This document shows, piece by piece, positions 11,248-23,873 of a stretch of DNA of 64,000 nt. Made by a program: the position numbers and the translations under genes. Each line of letters begins with the position of its first letter. Position 1 is the stretch's first letter. Below the pieces are notes generated by a model that did not search any database, was not told the origin of the DNA, and worked only from the letters and a program-made list of their open reading frames with translations. The DNA comes from Cavenderia fasciculata (taxonomy: Eukaryota > Evosea > Eumycetozoa > Acytosteliales > Cavenderiaceae), in contig NW_004457729.1 of the NCBI RefSeq assembly GCF_000203815.1, forward strand, positions 2,294,674 to 2,358,673, written 5' to 3'.

Positions 11248-13527
11248 TTATTTTAATTGAATCTTATTAAATATAAATTCAAGACTTTTATCATTTGATT
11301 GTGATCGAGCCTGTAGATGATCTTTGTAATGGAATGTAAAATATTTACGGATTACTTTTGAAACTTGGTTGTATCTATTTTTACTCTTTGCCTTTTTAAT
11401 TACTTTACCCCATTCCGGTATAGATAGTATCTTTGTAAATGACAGTGGATTGAGTTTGTCCAAACAGATTGATAGGAAAGAGGTATTGTCAACAACCTCT
11501 TGAAATATATCAATTTTATCTTTAAGTAAGCCAATCTTTTCCAATTCCACCAATATATCGATACGATTCAATTTGATGGCATCGGGAATCAATGATGGTG
11601 AAATTGAATTACCATCACCAACACCACCCCATTTCTTTATAAAGTTGATTGCATCTACTCCATGTGTAAATGGTTCATTTTTCAATATGAATCGACCAAT
11701 AAAACCATGGTTTTGTCCGGTGTCTAGTTGTAGTTGCTCGGCAAGTGCAAAGTTACCCATTATCATGGCTTCTCTACAAATGGCAATACGTTTATTCTCT
11801 TCACTAACCTCTAGAATATTTGATTGTAGATTGACCTTTAGAGACCGTTCCAAATATAGATCAATTAGATCCTTTCGATCTAGACGTGCAGCCATTTTAC
11901 ATATTTTACTCCAAAATAGAAATGAGTAGTCTGGTTGATCTGTAAACGTGAGTCCCAATTCAATGTATTTGTCTAGGTAGGCATGATTGTAGTATCTATC
12001 GTCTGTTGGAAGATCACTCTGTTTTAAATCCAATTTTGATCTATACATGTTGATAATATCTGTTTGACCAAGACTGAGACACGTCCTTACAAATGCTCTA
12101 GAGTATCCATGTGTGTAGAAATCCAAACATTCTAGAATGATATCAACTGTCTTTAATCTTGTCTCTTTATCCTCCCAACTCGTAATCGTTTGGTACGTCT
12201 CTAAAAGCATTTGTGATAGATGTTCTTTTGATTTTTTGTTGTGCAAGACGTGATGTATCTTCATCGCATCATTGTCAACTAGACATAGTAGATGAACTAT
12301 ACCCTTTTGTGGAGCAAATGCCAAACATGAAACATTTACAGTTATCAAATCCTCCAATTCATAATATAAAAAGTAAATGAGTAATAAATCCAATTGCCAC
12401 TTTGTAAATGGATAAGAAGAGGATGTAGAGGTAGTATCTTGATTAAATCCAATTTGTGATAACTTTGAATTTAAGAATTGATCATATATATTTGTTTTTA
12501 ATCGTTGTGTTCCTGATGATGCATGTGTATTTGACCATCTCATCTCTACTGTTTTATAGAGTAGCCTCTTCAGTATTTCAATGTAGTCTGTGCCACTATC
12601 ACTGGCTATTCTTTCCAATATCTGTTGATTTACAACCAGTTGATAGAGATATGTCAATTGAATGGGAAGTGGTTGATCGTCCAATGCTATGGTTTTGTAT
12701 TTGTTGATGACTGGTATGTTTCCACAGAGCAAGACACTGACTCGTTCGGTTGCGTTGGCCAATATAATGTTGGGCATTAAATCCAAGACACGAGAGGTGT
12801 AGTCTGGTGAATGTAGAGACGTTATTTTAATCAATGCCTGGTGGGAGGTGAATGCAGGTCTGATGGTTCGAATGTGTTTGAGAAGGAAGACTGTCATTTC
12901 ACCAAACCCACAACTCTCGATTGCAGCATTAAGTGATCTCGATATATCATCAATGTGGTCAAAGAATGCTGGGAATTGATCGATACACCATTTCATTCTC
13001 TGAGTGCATTGACTTCTTGACACCCAAAATGGTACGTCTGCAGCCAAACTCGATTCAGGCAGACTGACAGTCATACACTTGAAAACAAGTACAAACGATT
13101 CCAAGTCCAACCCAGGTAATTGACACAACAGTCTTAGACATGTATGAAAATGTGATGGATTAAAGAATTGATAGAATTCAATCTCTTTACTAGTTGGTAG
13201 TAGTTGACTATTATTATTATTATCAATGTTGTTGTTGTTGTTGTTGTTGTTGTTGTATTCGAGTAAAGTAATCTTTTCTTTAATGATAGCAAGGTATTTG
13301 TTTCGTAAACAAAACTCGAGTGTCAGTTGATCGTATTTGTATCTGTATTGGCAATCAAAGTCTGATGCCAGACGATACAGATTGATGTGTTTGTGTATGT
13401 TTACAACATGTTGAAATATGAGGAATGATATGTATTTGTTGTGTACTAGTATCTGTCTTAGTGCAACCATTAAAACATTACTACTACTACTATCATCATC
13501 TTTGGTTGTTGTAGTTGTTGAAGCCAT
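11248..13527 (-). CDS. uncharacterised dictyostelid family protein, 759 residues
   Basis: One uninterrupted frame from ATG at 13527 to the stop at 11248. After a Thr/Ser/Asp-rich start, the N-terminus reads ALRQILVHNKYISFLIFQHV. That style (a short helix ending in NKYISxLIFQHV) is one I associate with a large dictyostelid family of ankyrin-like or F-box-like proteins. An Asn run follows near residue 90-105. The rest is helical with repeated ~30-residue units (for example LLCGNIPVINKYKTIALDD, DIINMYRSKLDLKQSDL) that look like diverged ankyrin-type repeats. I cannot name a function. Codon use is normal and there is no sign of damage. Confidence 0.75.
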   Translation of the reverse strand: MASTTTTTKDDDSSSSNVLMVALRQILVHNKYISFLIFQHVVNIHKHINLYRLASDFDCQYRYKYDQLTLEFCLRNKYLAIIKEKITLLEYNNNNNNNNNIDNNNNSQLLPTSKEIEFYQFFNPSHFHTCLRLLCQLPGLDLESFVLVFKCMTVSLPESSLAADVPFWVSRSQCTQRMKWCIDQFPAFFDHIDDISRSLNAAIESCGFGEMTVFLLKHIRTIRPAFTSHQALIKITSLHSPDYTSRVLDLMPNIILANATERVSVLLCGNIPVINKYKTIALDDQPLPIQLTYLYQLVVNQQILERIASDSGTDYIEILKRLLYKTVEMRWSNTHASSGTQRLKTNIYDQFLNSKLSQIGFNQDTTSTSSSYPFTKWQLDLLLIYFLYYELEDLITVNVSCLAFAPQKGIVHLLCLVDNDAMKIHHVLHNKKSKEHLSQMLLETYQTITSWEDKETRLKTVDIILECLDFYTHGYSRAFVRTCLSLGQTDIINMYRSKLDLKQSDLPTDDRYYNHAYLDKYIELGLTFTDQPDYSFLFWSKICKMAARLDRKDLIDLYLERSLKVNLQSNILEVSEENKRIAICREAMIMGNFALAEQLQLDTGQNHGFIGRFILKNEPFTHGVDAINFIKKWGGVGDGNSISPSLIPDAIKLNRIDILVELEKIGLLKDKIDIFQEVVDNTSFLSICLDKLNPLSFTKILSIPEWGKVIKKAKSKNRYNQVSKVIRKYFTFHYKDHLQARSQSNDKSLEFIFNKIQLK

Positions 13528-13772
13528 GAATGATTATAACTTTAAAAAATATTGGATGTCTTCAAAAAAATAAAAAGATTAAATTTGTTGTTACACACCA
13601 GTCAGTGCAGAGGTTAGATGATAGATTCTATTCTTTGTTCATTCCGAATTAAATATAGTAATAATAATAATGACATTATTATTGTAAAGAGAATATCTAG
13701 TACTAAATAATAAGCACTTTATTTAATGATGTGATCGTACGACACAATCAACTATACTACTTTAATTTTGAA

Positions 13773-15844
13773 ATGAATGATAAAGTAAAATTAAAAAGTA
13801 AGAGGAAATATTATGAATATTGGAAAGATGATAGATACTAACTACATATATATGTTATATATAATGTACTATTATAGTACAACAATACTTGGATAAAGCA
13901 TGGCAATGCACTAGTCAGAGACATGATGTAGAGGCATTTGATAACTTTCAAAAAGCTGCCAAGTTGGGTGACCCAGAGGCACAGTATCGTGTGGCTAGAT
14001 ACTATTTGAGAAAGTTTGATGGAACAACAAGTATTGCTAAATCAAAAGGACAACTTGACACATTTATCTCTAAAATGGGTGATGGCAAGAGAGCCTATAA
14101 ATGGCTCGACCGCGCAGCTACCCAGAACCATCTTGGTGCCATGGCATTGCTCGGTGGTAGATACCTAAAGGAGAGGTTTGATCACAGAGACGAAAGAAAG
14201 AAACAACGTATCTCTATGTACTACTATTTCTCGCAGTCATCAACATCATCATCATATGATCGCGGATACGAGATGTTGGTTAGTGCCGCAGAACAAGGAA
14301 ACCTGTCGGCCAAGTACTATCTCGCACGATACCATTACCACTGCGTTGAACGTGTAAACATCAATACTATTGGTGAGATTAGAGTTGGATATCCTACTAG
14401 TCCAGTTCCTGTGCTCCTCCAAGACCATGTCAACAACAAGGAACATTGTTTCCGTTTGCTGGGAGAGGCAGCTGCCAAGGGACACCCCAAAGCAACCTAT
14501 TACTACGGTTTGATGTGTCAGGCACGTGGTATGCCACAGCAAGCATACGACAGCTTTGTGACAGCGTCACAGGCGGGTGTAGACCTTGCCACCATGGAAC
14601 TTGCCAATTGCCATTACATTGGTTACAACAACATACCAATGGACGCGGACAAGGCATATGACATACTTTTAAAGTGTACTCTAAAGGCGATGAAAGGTGG
14701 GTTACTACCATACCACATTGTACGTATGTCTGATCGCCTCCCCGTATCTCTCAGAGGTAGTAATATTGACGTGACTGCACTATCCATGTTACAAGCTGCT
14801 TGCGGAGACTATAACGGTGTAAAGAATTTTGGTGGCATCAGTATGAAATCTTTGTATGAGCCAGAACAACATGGGTTTAAAGCAGACATGTATTACTATG
14901 ATCTCTTTAGAGACTATTATGTGCCCGAATACCATTATCTTCACTTTGCACTATTCGGTCTATGTCATTTACACCGATATGCTACAGTGGAGAGGAGAAT
15001 GGATACTCCTGATATGGTAGCAGTCGATCCCGTTAAATTACTCGGCAAGACATCTTTGTTTAATCTCGATCGTACTATTCCCGTTGAATATTTTTGCGAT
15101 CTTGCTGTTGCTCAACTAGCCAATCCACTCGGAGGAGGATCTAAACAAGCAGTCAAGACTCTTAAAAAGGCCATGACAGTATATAATATTCCCGAAGCAT
15201 ACTATCGCTATGGTATCATCAAACTAAACCATAAATCTGAAAAGACTGAAAAGGGAATCAAGGCAATAGAACAAGCTCATCAAATGGGTCATCCTCTTGC
15301 CTACCGAACTATTTATTATAATATTTCGAGTTGTACAACCCGGAAAACAAATGACACCACCGACAGTGTTTTAAAAAGAGAGGAAGCTTTCAGATTTGTT
15401 TTAAAAGTTGCAAATGAGACTGGATCATCATATGCTCAAGTAGATATTGGTACATTGTATAGAGATGGGTTGGGTGTTGTCAAGGATTTGTCACAAGCAG
15501 AGTCATGGTACAGACGATCAGTAGCTCAAGGAAACCCAGAAGCCAAATGTTTATTAGCTGTTTTATTATTGGAAACAAACTCGATTGCATATGCACGCGA
15601 GATACAAAGATTGATACAAGAGAGTATTAGTGGAGGGTATACACCTGCTTCAATCTACTTGCCCTCAAAAACAAAAGAAGAACAGATTGAAAAGGCCAAA
15701 CAGATATACAATGATTTTGCTTTATCTTGTCAATCAGAACATATCGATCAAGAGGTAGCACTCACTTTGAAATATGGATGTTATGATCATGTGACACATA
15801 TTATGAGTGGTTTGTCACTCACAATTGACCGCCTAGGCAAATGA
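13773..15844 (+). CDS. Sel1-repeat (TPR-like) protein
   Basis: Two exons: a 25-nt first exon 13773-13797 (ATG AAT GAT AAA...) and 13878-15844, giving 663 residues. The long frame has no ATG near its 5' end. It begins after an acceptor TTATAG, and joining to the short upstream exon restores MNDKVKLKIQQYLDKAWQ. The protein has many Sel1-like repeats (AAKLGDPEAQYRVARYYL, AATQNHLGAMALLGGRYL, AAAKGHPKATYYYGLMC, GVVKDLSQAESWYRRSVAQG). These pack as alpha-solenoids and serve as protein-binding scaffolds, for example in ERAD adaptors. There is no signal peptide or membrane segment, so it is probably cytosolic. The binding partner is unknown. The first exon is inferred from phase and splice sites. Confidence 0.82.
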
Positions 15845-15995
15845 TCATTTACAACATCAACAAGATGAACCGACACAACATTAAATCTAACTGAATAGAT
15901 ATTTTGTTATGTTCTCTAAACAATCCATCCATAATAAATCATAATTGTAATATCCTTTAAAACAAATATCCACAATTGAGTGCCTGTAATTTAAA

Positions 15996-16004
15996 TTTCC
16001 CGCC
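15996..16004 (+). promoter_or_regulatory. E2F-like element TTTCCCGCC
   Basis: A TTTCCCGCC box sits 136 bases upstream of the kinesin ATG, in otherwise AT-rich DNA, and is followed by a T-run. TTTCCCGC is the canonical E2F/DP site that drives S- and G2/M-phase genes in plants, animals and dictyostelids. Function here is inferred from sequence and from the gene it precedes. Confidence 0.5.
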
Positions 16005-16119
16005 TTTTTTAAAACTAAATATTTTAATGATTTTCACACACAAAGACGAAGTAAATGTTAAACTGAACCTTAAATCCCTTCAAAATTAATTTAATAGTAT
16101 TTTGAAATAACAACCAATC

Positions 16120-16131
16120 ATGAACCTATAG
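16120..16131 (+). other. three-codon upstream ORF before kinesin start
   Basis: ATG AAC CTA TAG ends 8 bases before the kinesin start codon. If the mRNA begins upstream, ribosomes would meet this mini-ORF first. Whether it is in the transcript is not known. Confidence 0.35.
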
Positions 16132-16139
16132 GGAGATAC

Positions 16140-19100
16140 ATGATGGATACTCTAAACAATAATAATAATAATACACGTCGACATTCGACTAGATCAGGTA
16201 CTAGTACAGCAACAACAACAGCAACAAGCAATAATGTCGGTGACATCAGATTAGCGCAATCTAAACTATCAACTACAAATAATAATAATAATATTAATAC
16301 TACAAAACCAAAGGACAACAAGATTAATGTGTCTATTAGAGTTAGACCAATAAGTAATCATAACATCAATAATAATAATAATAATAATGATAAACAATCG
16401 ATACCATGGGTGATGACTTCAGACTCTATATCTCACATTAAATCAAATGCAATTCTATCTACCTTTTTCTATGGTATGTATTGTATACAAACTAAAGATA
16501 AGAATGAATGAATAAGGTTATTCATAATTTACTAACCAATCTAATCTTTTATATATTTAAATAGATTCTGTTTTTGGTGATACTTCAAATACAATTGATG
16601 TATTTGATGGTATAGCAAAGGAAATTGTTGACTCTTCCCTAAAAGGGATTAATGGAACTATATTTGCATATGGTAAGTAAATAGAGTATTAATATATACG
16701 TGATTGCCATAGAGTAATATTAATATCTATTTATTTATTTATTTATTTAATTATAGGACAAACATCAAGTGGTAAAACACATACAATGAAAGGATGTGAT
16801 GGAAATCCTGGTATTATACCACTTTCCATTAGATATATATTTGATCATATTCAACGAAATAATGACAGACAATTCACATTACGTGTATCCTATTTGGAAA
16901 TATACAATGAAGAGATTAAAGATCTACTCAACAATACAAAACAGAAACAGAAATTAAAGATACAAGAAGATGGCGATAGAATGGTCTATGTGGCCGGTCT
17001 CAAAGAAGAGATGGTCGATAGTCCAGACCAAATCCTAGCACTCCTTGCCCAGGGTGAGGAAAAGCGTCATATTGGTTCAACCAATATGAATGAAACAAGT
17101 AGTAGATCACATACTATTTTTAGAATGTATATAGAAAGTAATGAAGGTAGTACCGAAACGAATGGTAGTGGGAGTGGTAATACTGCTGTCGGTAGAGCAT
17201 CTACCAGTAGTATCAATACAAATAACAAGAGAACTTTAAAATCAAGTAAATCAAATAGTAGTAGTAGTACAACCACCTATATATCCGTGTTGACATTGGT
17301 AGATCTTGCAGGTTCAGAAAGACAAAGTCAAACTGGTGCAGAAGGTGTCAGATTAAAAGAAGGAACACATATTAACAAAAGTTTGATGGCTCTTAGTAAT
17401 GTCATTTCAAAATTAAGTGATTCCTCTCTTAATAACAATAATAATTTAACAACAACTATTAATAATACAACTACTTCAACAACAACAACAACGATAAATA
17501 CTACTACTACTGCTTCAACATTGACAAATAATAATAATAATTCAAATAATAATAATAATAATCAACATATTCCATATCGTGATAGTAAATTAACACGTAT
17601 ATTACAATCAAGTTTGGGTGGTAATAGCAAGACGGCCATTATATGTACGATTACTCCATCTGCCGTTCATTTGGATGAATCATTGAGTACATTGAATTTT
17701 GCCAAACGTGCCAAGAATGTAAAGACCAATTATCGGATCAACACCTTTTCAGATGGAAACAAGTTGGCTGCTATTAACCAAGAAACTTTGAAAAAGTATG
17801 AGAATGAAATCGCTCATCTAAAATTTGCATTGGCTCAACAACAACTTGAAAAAAAGGAAACCAAGGAAAAGTATTTCAAAGAGTTGAGTAAACTATTAAA
17901 TGTTGATGTTCAAGACACTAGTGTTGGTAATCAATACGAAGCTGACCAAAACTCAAAAGACATTGACAATGACAAGGTGATCAAACAACCAAAAAAGAAA
18001 GCCAAAAGAAGAGATACATGGCAACCAACAAATACTAGTAATTCACAACAACAACAAACCGATCATTTAGATACAAAGATTCATTTGGATTGGGAACTTC
18101 CAAAGTTACCAGCGATTATTGTACAAAATAATCAACTAAATAGTAGAGTAGTGGCATTGGAAGAGGAGTTGGATGAAACAAAGAAGATTACTATAGAGTG
18201 TACCGATATCATCACACTGTTGGAAAGAAAGTTGATTGAAAAGGATGACGAGTTGAATTTGACCAATTCAATTACCAAACAAATTATCGAAGAGAATGAA
18301 CAAACTGTGGCTGTACTTGAAAGTCAATTGGGTGAACTCGATCAAGAACTATGTACCACCAAACAAATGTCGACAGAGTATTCAGAGGTTGTCGATCTCT
18401 TGGAGACCAAGTTGACAGAGCGTGATCAAGAATTGACAACACTCAGAAACGATATGAAACTGACTATTGAAACAATCGACGAATGGGAGAAATCACTCAA
18501 CGAAGCAATCGATGAAAACGAACAATTACAACAAATGGTCGACCAAGTCTCTCACGACTATGACGCTAGTTGTGAAAATACAGAAAAGATGATTACAACT
18601 ATCAAAAAGGTGTATTGCATGGCCGGAGAAAAAGAGGATGAATGGAGAGACGAACGACAACGTTTTGAAGTACAATTGGAGACGTTTAGCGAAACCTATC
18701 AAAATTTGGAGCAAGAAAACCACCGATTGGACAATAGACACCGTTCATCACTTGAAACTGTGTCCAAACTCAAAGAACAAATCGATAGTTTCTACGCACT
18801 CTTTTCACCCGTCAAGGAACAGATTGATGGATACATTGAAGATAATCAAAGACTCTCTGAAATGGTCGATCAACTCGACAAGCAAAATCGACAATTTGCC
18901 CAGCTCTACACGGGTGTTTGTCTCGACCACGAGGAAAAAGAAAAATTGACCATTGCACTAGAGGGCACCAAGAAAAAGTTGAGTGACCAGCAGACCCTGT
19001 GTAACCAACATTTGTCAGAGATGACCCATCTCCAGCAACGACTCGACCTCCAACAAAAGCAATTTGATGGACAAATCAACAGTCAACTCGACAAGCAACA

Positions 19101-21650
19101 AAAGACCATCGATCATCTCCACCTCCAACTGGCCGACAGCCACCAACAAATATCAAAACATTTGGAAATGGTCGAATTGTTTGATCAGAGGCTCACAAAG
19201 ATGAATCTCGAAAAGGACAATGAAATCACCAAACACAAACAAGAGTTTGTTCAAATTGCAGAAAACAACCAAAAGCTCAAAGTAGAACTCAATGCAATCG
19301 TCGAAAAGTTTAAAAATGATAATAATCTATTAAAAGAAAAGAACCATCTCTTGGAGATGGAAAGAGATCAAGTCAAAATTGATAATGATCAAGTCAAGAT
19401 GGAGATTGATCAAGTCAAGATGGAGATTGATAAAGTCAAAGTTGAGAATGATCAAGTCATTCAATCCAATCAATCAATCAAATTGGAATGCAACCAATTA
19501 CTTGCCAATAATCAAGAATTGGACAATAATTTAAAACAACTAAACATTAAATTTGTTCTAGTTGAAAAAGAATTGGAGCAACAATCTAAAATGGTTTTGG
19601 ATAATAATGAAACAATTAATAATTTAACAAATAATAATCAACAACTAACCTTGGAAAAACAACAACTTGCAGTGGATAATAATCTGTTAAAGGAGAATAA
19701 TAGTTTATTAAAGGAGAATAATCAACAATTGAGGTTGGAAGCTCAAAAATCAAAAGATGAACAAAATAGTAGCAACCAAAAAAAAGAAGGAGAAAGCCAA
19801 TCAAGGATCTCTCAATTACAATTGATATTGGATTCTACTATTCGTGAATTGGATCATAAACGTACTGATCATCAAGGTTTATTGGATCAAATGCAACAAA
19901 TTAAAAAGGAAAAGGATGATTTGGAAGCATCAAGTCAAGAAGAAATTCAAGAATTGAAAGATCAAATTGCAAAATTAAAAATGAAACAACCAACTCAGGT
20001 TCCAGTATCAAAGATTAGACCATCAACAATGCCAATCTCTTCCTCCTCCTCCTCCTCGAACAACACTTCTTCAGAATTGGTATTATTGAAAAAACATAAT
20101 GAAAAGTTGAAAGAAAAGAATACTAGTTTAGAGACCAAGGTAAAGGTGTTGACACAAGAACGTTTGACAGCACAATCTGAAAAGGCAACACTTGAAAGAG
20201 AAAACAAGGAATCAAAGAAACTCACAGGTGACTTGGAAAAGGAATTGGACAAGCTTAGAAACTCGAGCAAGACATCAACCGATCGTACCAAAGATTTCAA
20301 TACTACCATCTCTGGTTTGAACAAACAAATCGAACAATTCCAACGTCAAATTGAAAGATCAAAGATTACAATCTCTGAACAAGAGCAACAAGCCCAACGC
20401 AATACCGAGGAGTCAAAGGTTGCCAATGAAAAGATAAGTACATTGGACAAGGAGTTGACCAATTTACAATCACAATACAAGGATCGTGAAGTAGAAGTGA
20501 AACAAGCTGAACTCAAGACCAAACAAAAGGAAATGGAATATCAAATGGCCACCGAAGAGATCAATACCAAGTTTGAACAAGAAAAGATCCGTCTTGAAAA
20601 GGAGATACAATTGGCCAAGGAACAGATAGCTCAACATGACTCGCAAAGACAAAGCTCACAAAATAATCTCCAAAAAGAGATTGAGAAATTACAACTCGAA
20701 GTTCAAGAAAAGATTCAGGTCATCAATGTCGTAGATAGTGAACGTGATGCTATTTGTCAACAACTTGCAGAATCCAACTTTTCAATCCAAGAAATGAAAT
20801 TGTCTGTTGAACATGAATCAAGTGAACGTCAAAAGTTGGCACTTTTATTGGTCAAGGAAAAGGAGTACGCATTGATGGCACAAGAGTCGGTGGAAAAGGA
20901 GAGATCCAATGCCAAACTCGAAATAGAATCAATCAAGGTCGATCTAGAACGACTTGCAAAGGAATTGGAAGCAGAGAAACAACGTGTCATAGTGGAACAG
21001 GAAAATGTTACAAGAGAAAGAGACCGATTCCAAAAGGAGAAACTGTCAAGAGAAAGATTAGAGGTTGAGATCAAATCCAACAAGGAAGGAGACAATGGAA
21101 TCATCACCGTGTTGGAGAGACAATTGGTAGAATTGAGAGAGGGCTTGGAAAAAGAAATCGACGAGCTCGATGACACTTGTGCTTCGTTGCGTGAAGACAA
21201 GGTCGAGTTGTCTGCAACGATCGACCAACTCAGATCAGAGTTGGAGCGATCCATTAAAGTTGGAAAGGAGATGGAGCAAGAAAAGAGTAATGCCATCAAA
21301 GACCTCAATGAAAAGATCAACAATGCACAGTCAAACCACGAATCAGTCGTCACTAAAAGGATTAAAGAGTCGCAGCTCGAAAAGGAACACCAAATCCAAC
21401 AGATCCAACAACAATTAAAACAAGCTGCCACCAAATCAGAATCACGTCTTCAAGAATCGATCCAACAATTACAAACTGAATTGGAACAATGCAAGGCGGA
21501 TTTGAGTCAACGTGATGAACAAATATTGACATTGGAAGATGAACACTATGGAAAGATGGAAAAGCTTCAAGCCGAATTAAGAGACGTCGAGAAGAAATAT
21601 AATACATTTAAATTTAAAAATATTGATTTGGAAAAATCATTAAATAATTT

Positions 21651-21682
<32 letters not shown>

Positions 21683-22215
21683 ATAATGGAAATAATAATA
21701 ATAATAGTAATAATAATAGTTTGACAATGTCATTAATTTCATCACAATTATCAAGTAGTACGATGATGGCTCCACCACCTCAACCACCAACTCTTAAATC
21801 AATATTGAAAAAGCAAGCAAATAATAACAATGTCAACCATTCAAATGATATTAATGGAGTGTTGGCTATTCCAACCTCAACATCCTCATCACTTTCAAAT
21901 TCACAACAATTATCATCTTCACTCAATGGAAGTGGTAGTAACCATCCTGCACCCATTTCAACTACTCGTACCACTACAAATCTTTTAAAGGAGAAATTGA
22001 TTCAAAGAAATGTCACTAGTGAAAAGATTGGAACCCTTTTAAATCATTTACCAACTGAAAAGGATACCAAGGTCCAAATTGTCATTAAACAATCGGCAAA
22101 CACTCCTTCACAACCACCTTCACCGCGCAAAAAGGATGGTCCAAGTAAATTATTAAGTTCTCTTTTGGCTCAAAACAAAGAGAATAGATCCCTTTTGTCA
22201 AATTTTAAAAAATAA
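16140..22215 (+). CDS. kif4: CENP-E-like kinesin (kinesin-7)
   Basis: Three exons: 16140-16473, 16565-16672 and 16757-22215, giving 1966 residues. The motor is N-terminal. It starts with KINVSIRVRPIS, with the P-loop GQTSSGKTHT (residues 148-157), switch I NETSSRSHTIF, switch II DLAGSERQSQTGAEG, and SLSTLNFAKRAKNVKTNY at the end of the motor. Two low-complexity insertions sit inside the motor: a Ser/Gly/Thr block before switch II and a Thr/Asn block before HIPYRDSKLTRIL. About 1300 residues of coiled coil follow, including a DQVKMEID repeat near 19370-19460. Then comes a Gln/Asn tail with SPRKKDGPSKLL. The architecture matches CENP-E kinesins, which move chromosomes to the metaphase plate. 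The closest D. discoideum name is kif4, assigned from architecture. An E2F-like box lies upstream. Confidence 0.85.
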
Positions 22216-22367
22216 CAAAAATACATTCATCTAATAATAAATGTAATTGTAAATAATAATTTCTATATTCTTATCTTATTTTTTTAGATTTTTTGTTGTG
22301 GATTTTGAGCAAAGAAATATATCATCTACTTTTTTTAATGATGATCATTCAAACAAATAATAAGATA

Positions 22368-23852
22368 ATGTCATTTTCAATATTACCACATTATATTCAA
22401 AACGATATCTTTGATAGATACATTAGAGGTTGTGAATTGGTAATAGAAGAGATTGAAAGGTGTTCAATGGTATCATGGAGGTGGTTCAATCGTGTAAAAC
22501 AGTATTATAAACAAATACATATTACATTTGAACCTTTTAATGAACATAAGTTTATTCAAGGAACACTTTCAAAATATTGTATTAAATCACAATCTCCACC
22601 TTCAGATTCAGATAAACTATTATTGTTAAAGGAAGCTATTGAAAGATATCAGTCTGATCAAAAGCTGACAATAACCGATCTGATACCAATCATCAAAAGA
22701 ATAGTCTATTGTCACTCTTTGGAACAGGTGGATCGATTCTATGAACTTATTACAACCGACTATGGTCAACTTATTCATCACATTGAAAAGCTTATCATCC
22801 GTCGTCTCCTACCAGGTAGTAGAGCAATACCATTTACCCATCTTAGGACATTGGTCATTTCGATCAGCATTGACAAGGAGCTGGTTAAATTGGTAGAGTT
22901 GAATACCCCTACTCTAAAAAAATTGGCCTTTTATACGATTGCTGGAAAATATGATGAACAAATAGCAAGCATTCTCTCGATCGAGCCTCTACAAGACAAC
23001 TTGGAACAATTAATTTTGCCTCCATTCTCTCGAGAACTGCTAAAATTAATAGCAAAGTTCAAGTCGTTGAAAAGGTTTGAAGTACTAGGCAGCACTCAAT
23101 GGATTCGCGAAGGCTACAAAGCATACAACGAGTTTCTTCAAACCAACAAAACCATACAGAGGGCATCTGGCTATTTCATGCAAGAGTCTCTTTCAACAAT
23201 GAAAACACATCCATCGATTCGACACTGGAATATTCAATGTCAAACCAACAATCTACCATCATTTTCTCAAATAGAACTGTCCAACATAATAGAGTCGATG
23301 GTATTGACCTATTCAACATCTTTGATTTCTTTTGACTTTTCTCAATCCTTTAACAGTCTAAGATCACTCTCTTTGGTAGTCTCTTGTCCGACACTGATGG
23401 ACAGTATTGGAAAGGTACTTGTTCAAAGCAAATGCCTATCCTTTTTGGACATGTCATTCAACTATAATTCAAACTCTAGTCCCTATACACCAGTTAAAGT
23501 GTCAAAGTATTTCTCAAACTGCTTGTTGGAAAATACTACTCTGTCTACACTTTATATTTCTGCACCCAAAGAAGAAAATTCAATCTTTTCAAAACAATTG
23601 GAAGAACCAAGTGTATTTGACAAATTTCTGAGAGAAACCAAAACACTTTACAAATTCAAACTCAAACAAAGAATTACCCTCAATGGGGATTCTGTCATTC
23701 TCGGTGATGTTGTAAAAGAATTTATGAACCGATTCAGTAAACAATTTGACTGTGCCTCAAGGGTACCCATAAGGGCTTGGAGTTATGAAACAGACCAATA
23801 TTACCAAGATCTACAATTTGTTTTTTATAAAAACTCTAATATTAGAAAATAA
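22368..23852 (+). CDS. F-box/LRR-like dictyostelid protein
   Basis: Single exon of 494 residues starting MSFSILPHYIQNDIFDRYI. The first ~50 residues (LPHYIQNDIF ... CSMVSWRWFNRVKQYY) resemble a degenerate F-box. Irregular leucine-rich repeats follow (IEKLIIRRLL, LRTLVISISI, LKKLAFYTI, LEQLILPPF, CLSFLDMSFNYN). Such proteins usually serve as SCF ubiquitin-ligase substrate receptors, and many copies exist in dictyostelids. In-frame ATGs also occur at 22338 and 22341. I chose 22368 because the F-box-like region begins there. Only about 150 bases separate this start from the kinesin stop, so the promoter is compact. The specific substrate is unknown. Confidence 0.7.
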   Translation: MSFSILPHYIQNDIFDRYIRGCELVIEEIERCSMVSWRWFNRVKQYYKQIHITFEPFNEHKFIQGTLSKYCIKSQSPPSDSDKLLLLKEAIERYQSDQKLTITDLIPIIKRIVYCHSLEQVDRFYELITTDYGQLIHHIEKLIIRRLLPGSRAIPFTHLRTLVISISIDKELVKLVELNTPTLKKLAFYTIAGKYDEQIASILSIEPLQDNLEQLILPPFSRELLKLIAKFKSLKRFEVLGSTQWIREGYKAYNEFLQTNKTIQRASGYFMQESLSTMKTHPSIRHWNIQCQTNNLPSFSQIELSNIIESMVLTYSTSLISFDFSQSFNSLRSLSLVVSCPTLMDSIGKVLVQSKCLSFLDMSFNYNSNSSPYTPVKVSKYFSNCLLENTTLSTLYISAPKEENSIFSKQLEEPSVFDKFLRETKTLYKFKLKQRITLNGDSVILGDVVKEFMNRFSKQFDCASRVPIRAWSYETDQYYQDLQFVFYKNSNIRK

Positions 23853-23873
23853 ATAGTTGTATTTGTATTTAAT

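Noticed and set aside
20829-21434. Minus-strand frame of 201 codons opposite the kinesin coiled coil
   Set aside because: Ser-rich antisense of Glu/Gln/Leu-rich coiled coil; the sense frame is part of a 1.9-kb-codon gene with clear motor motifs.
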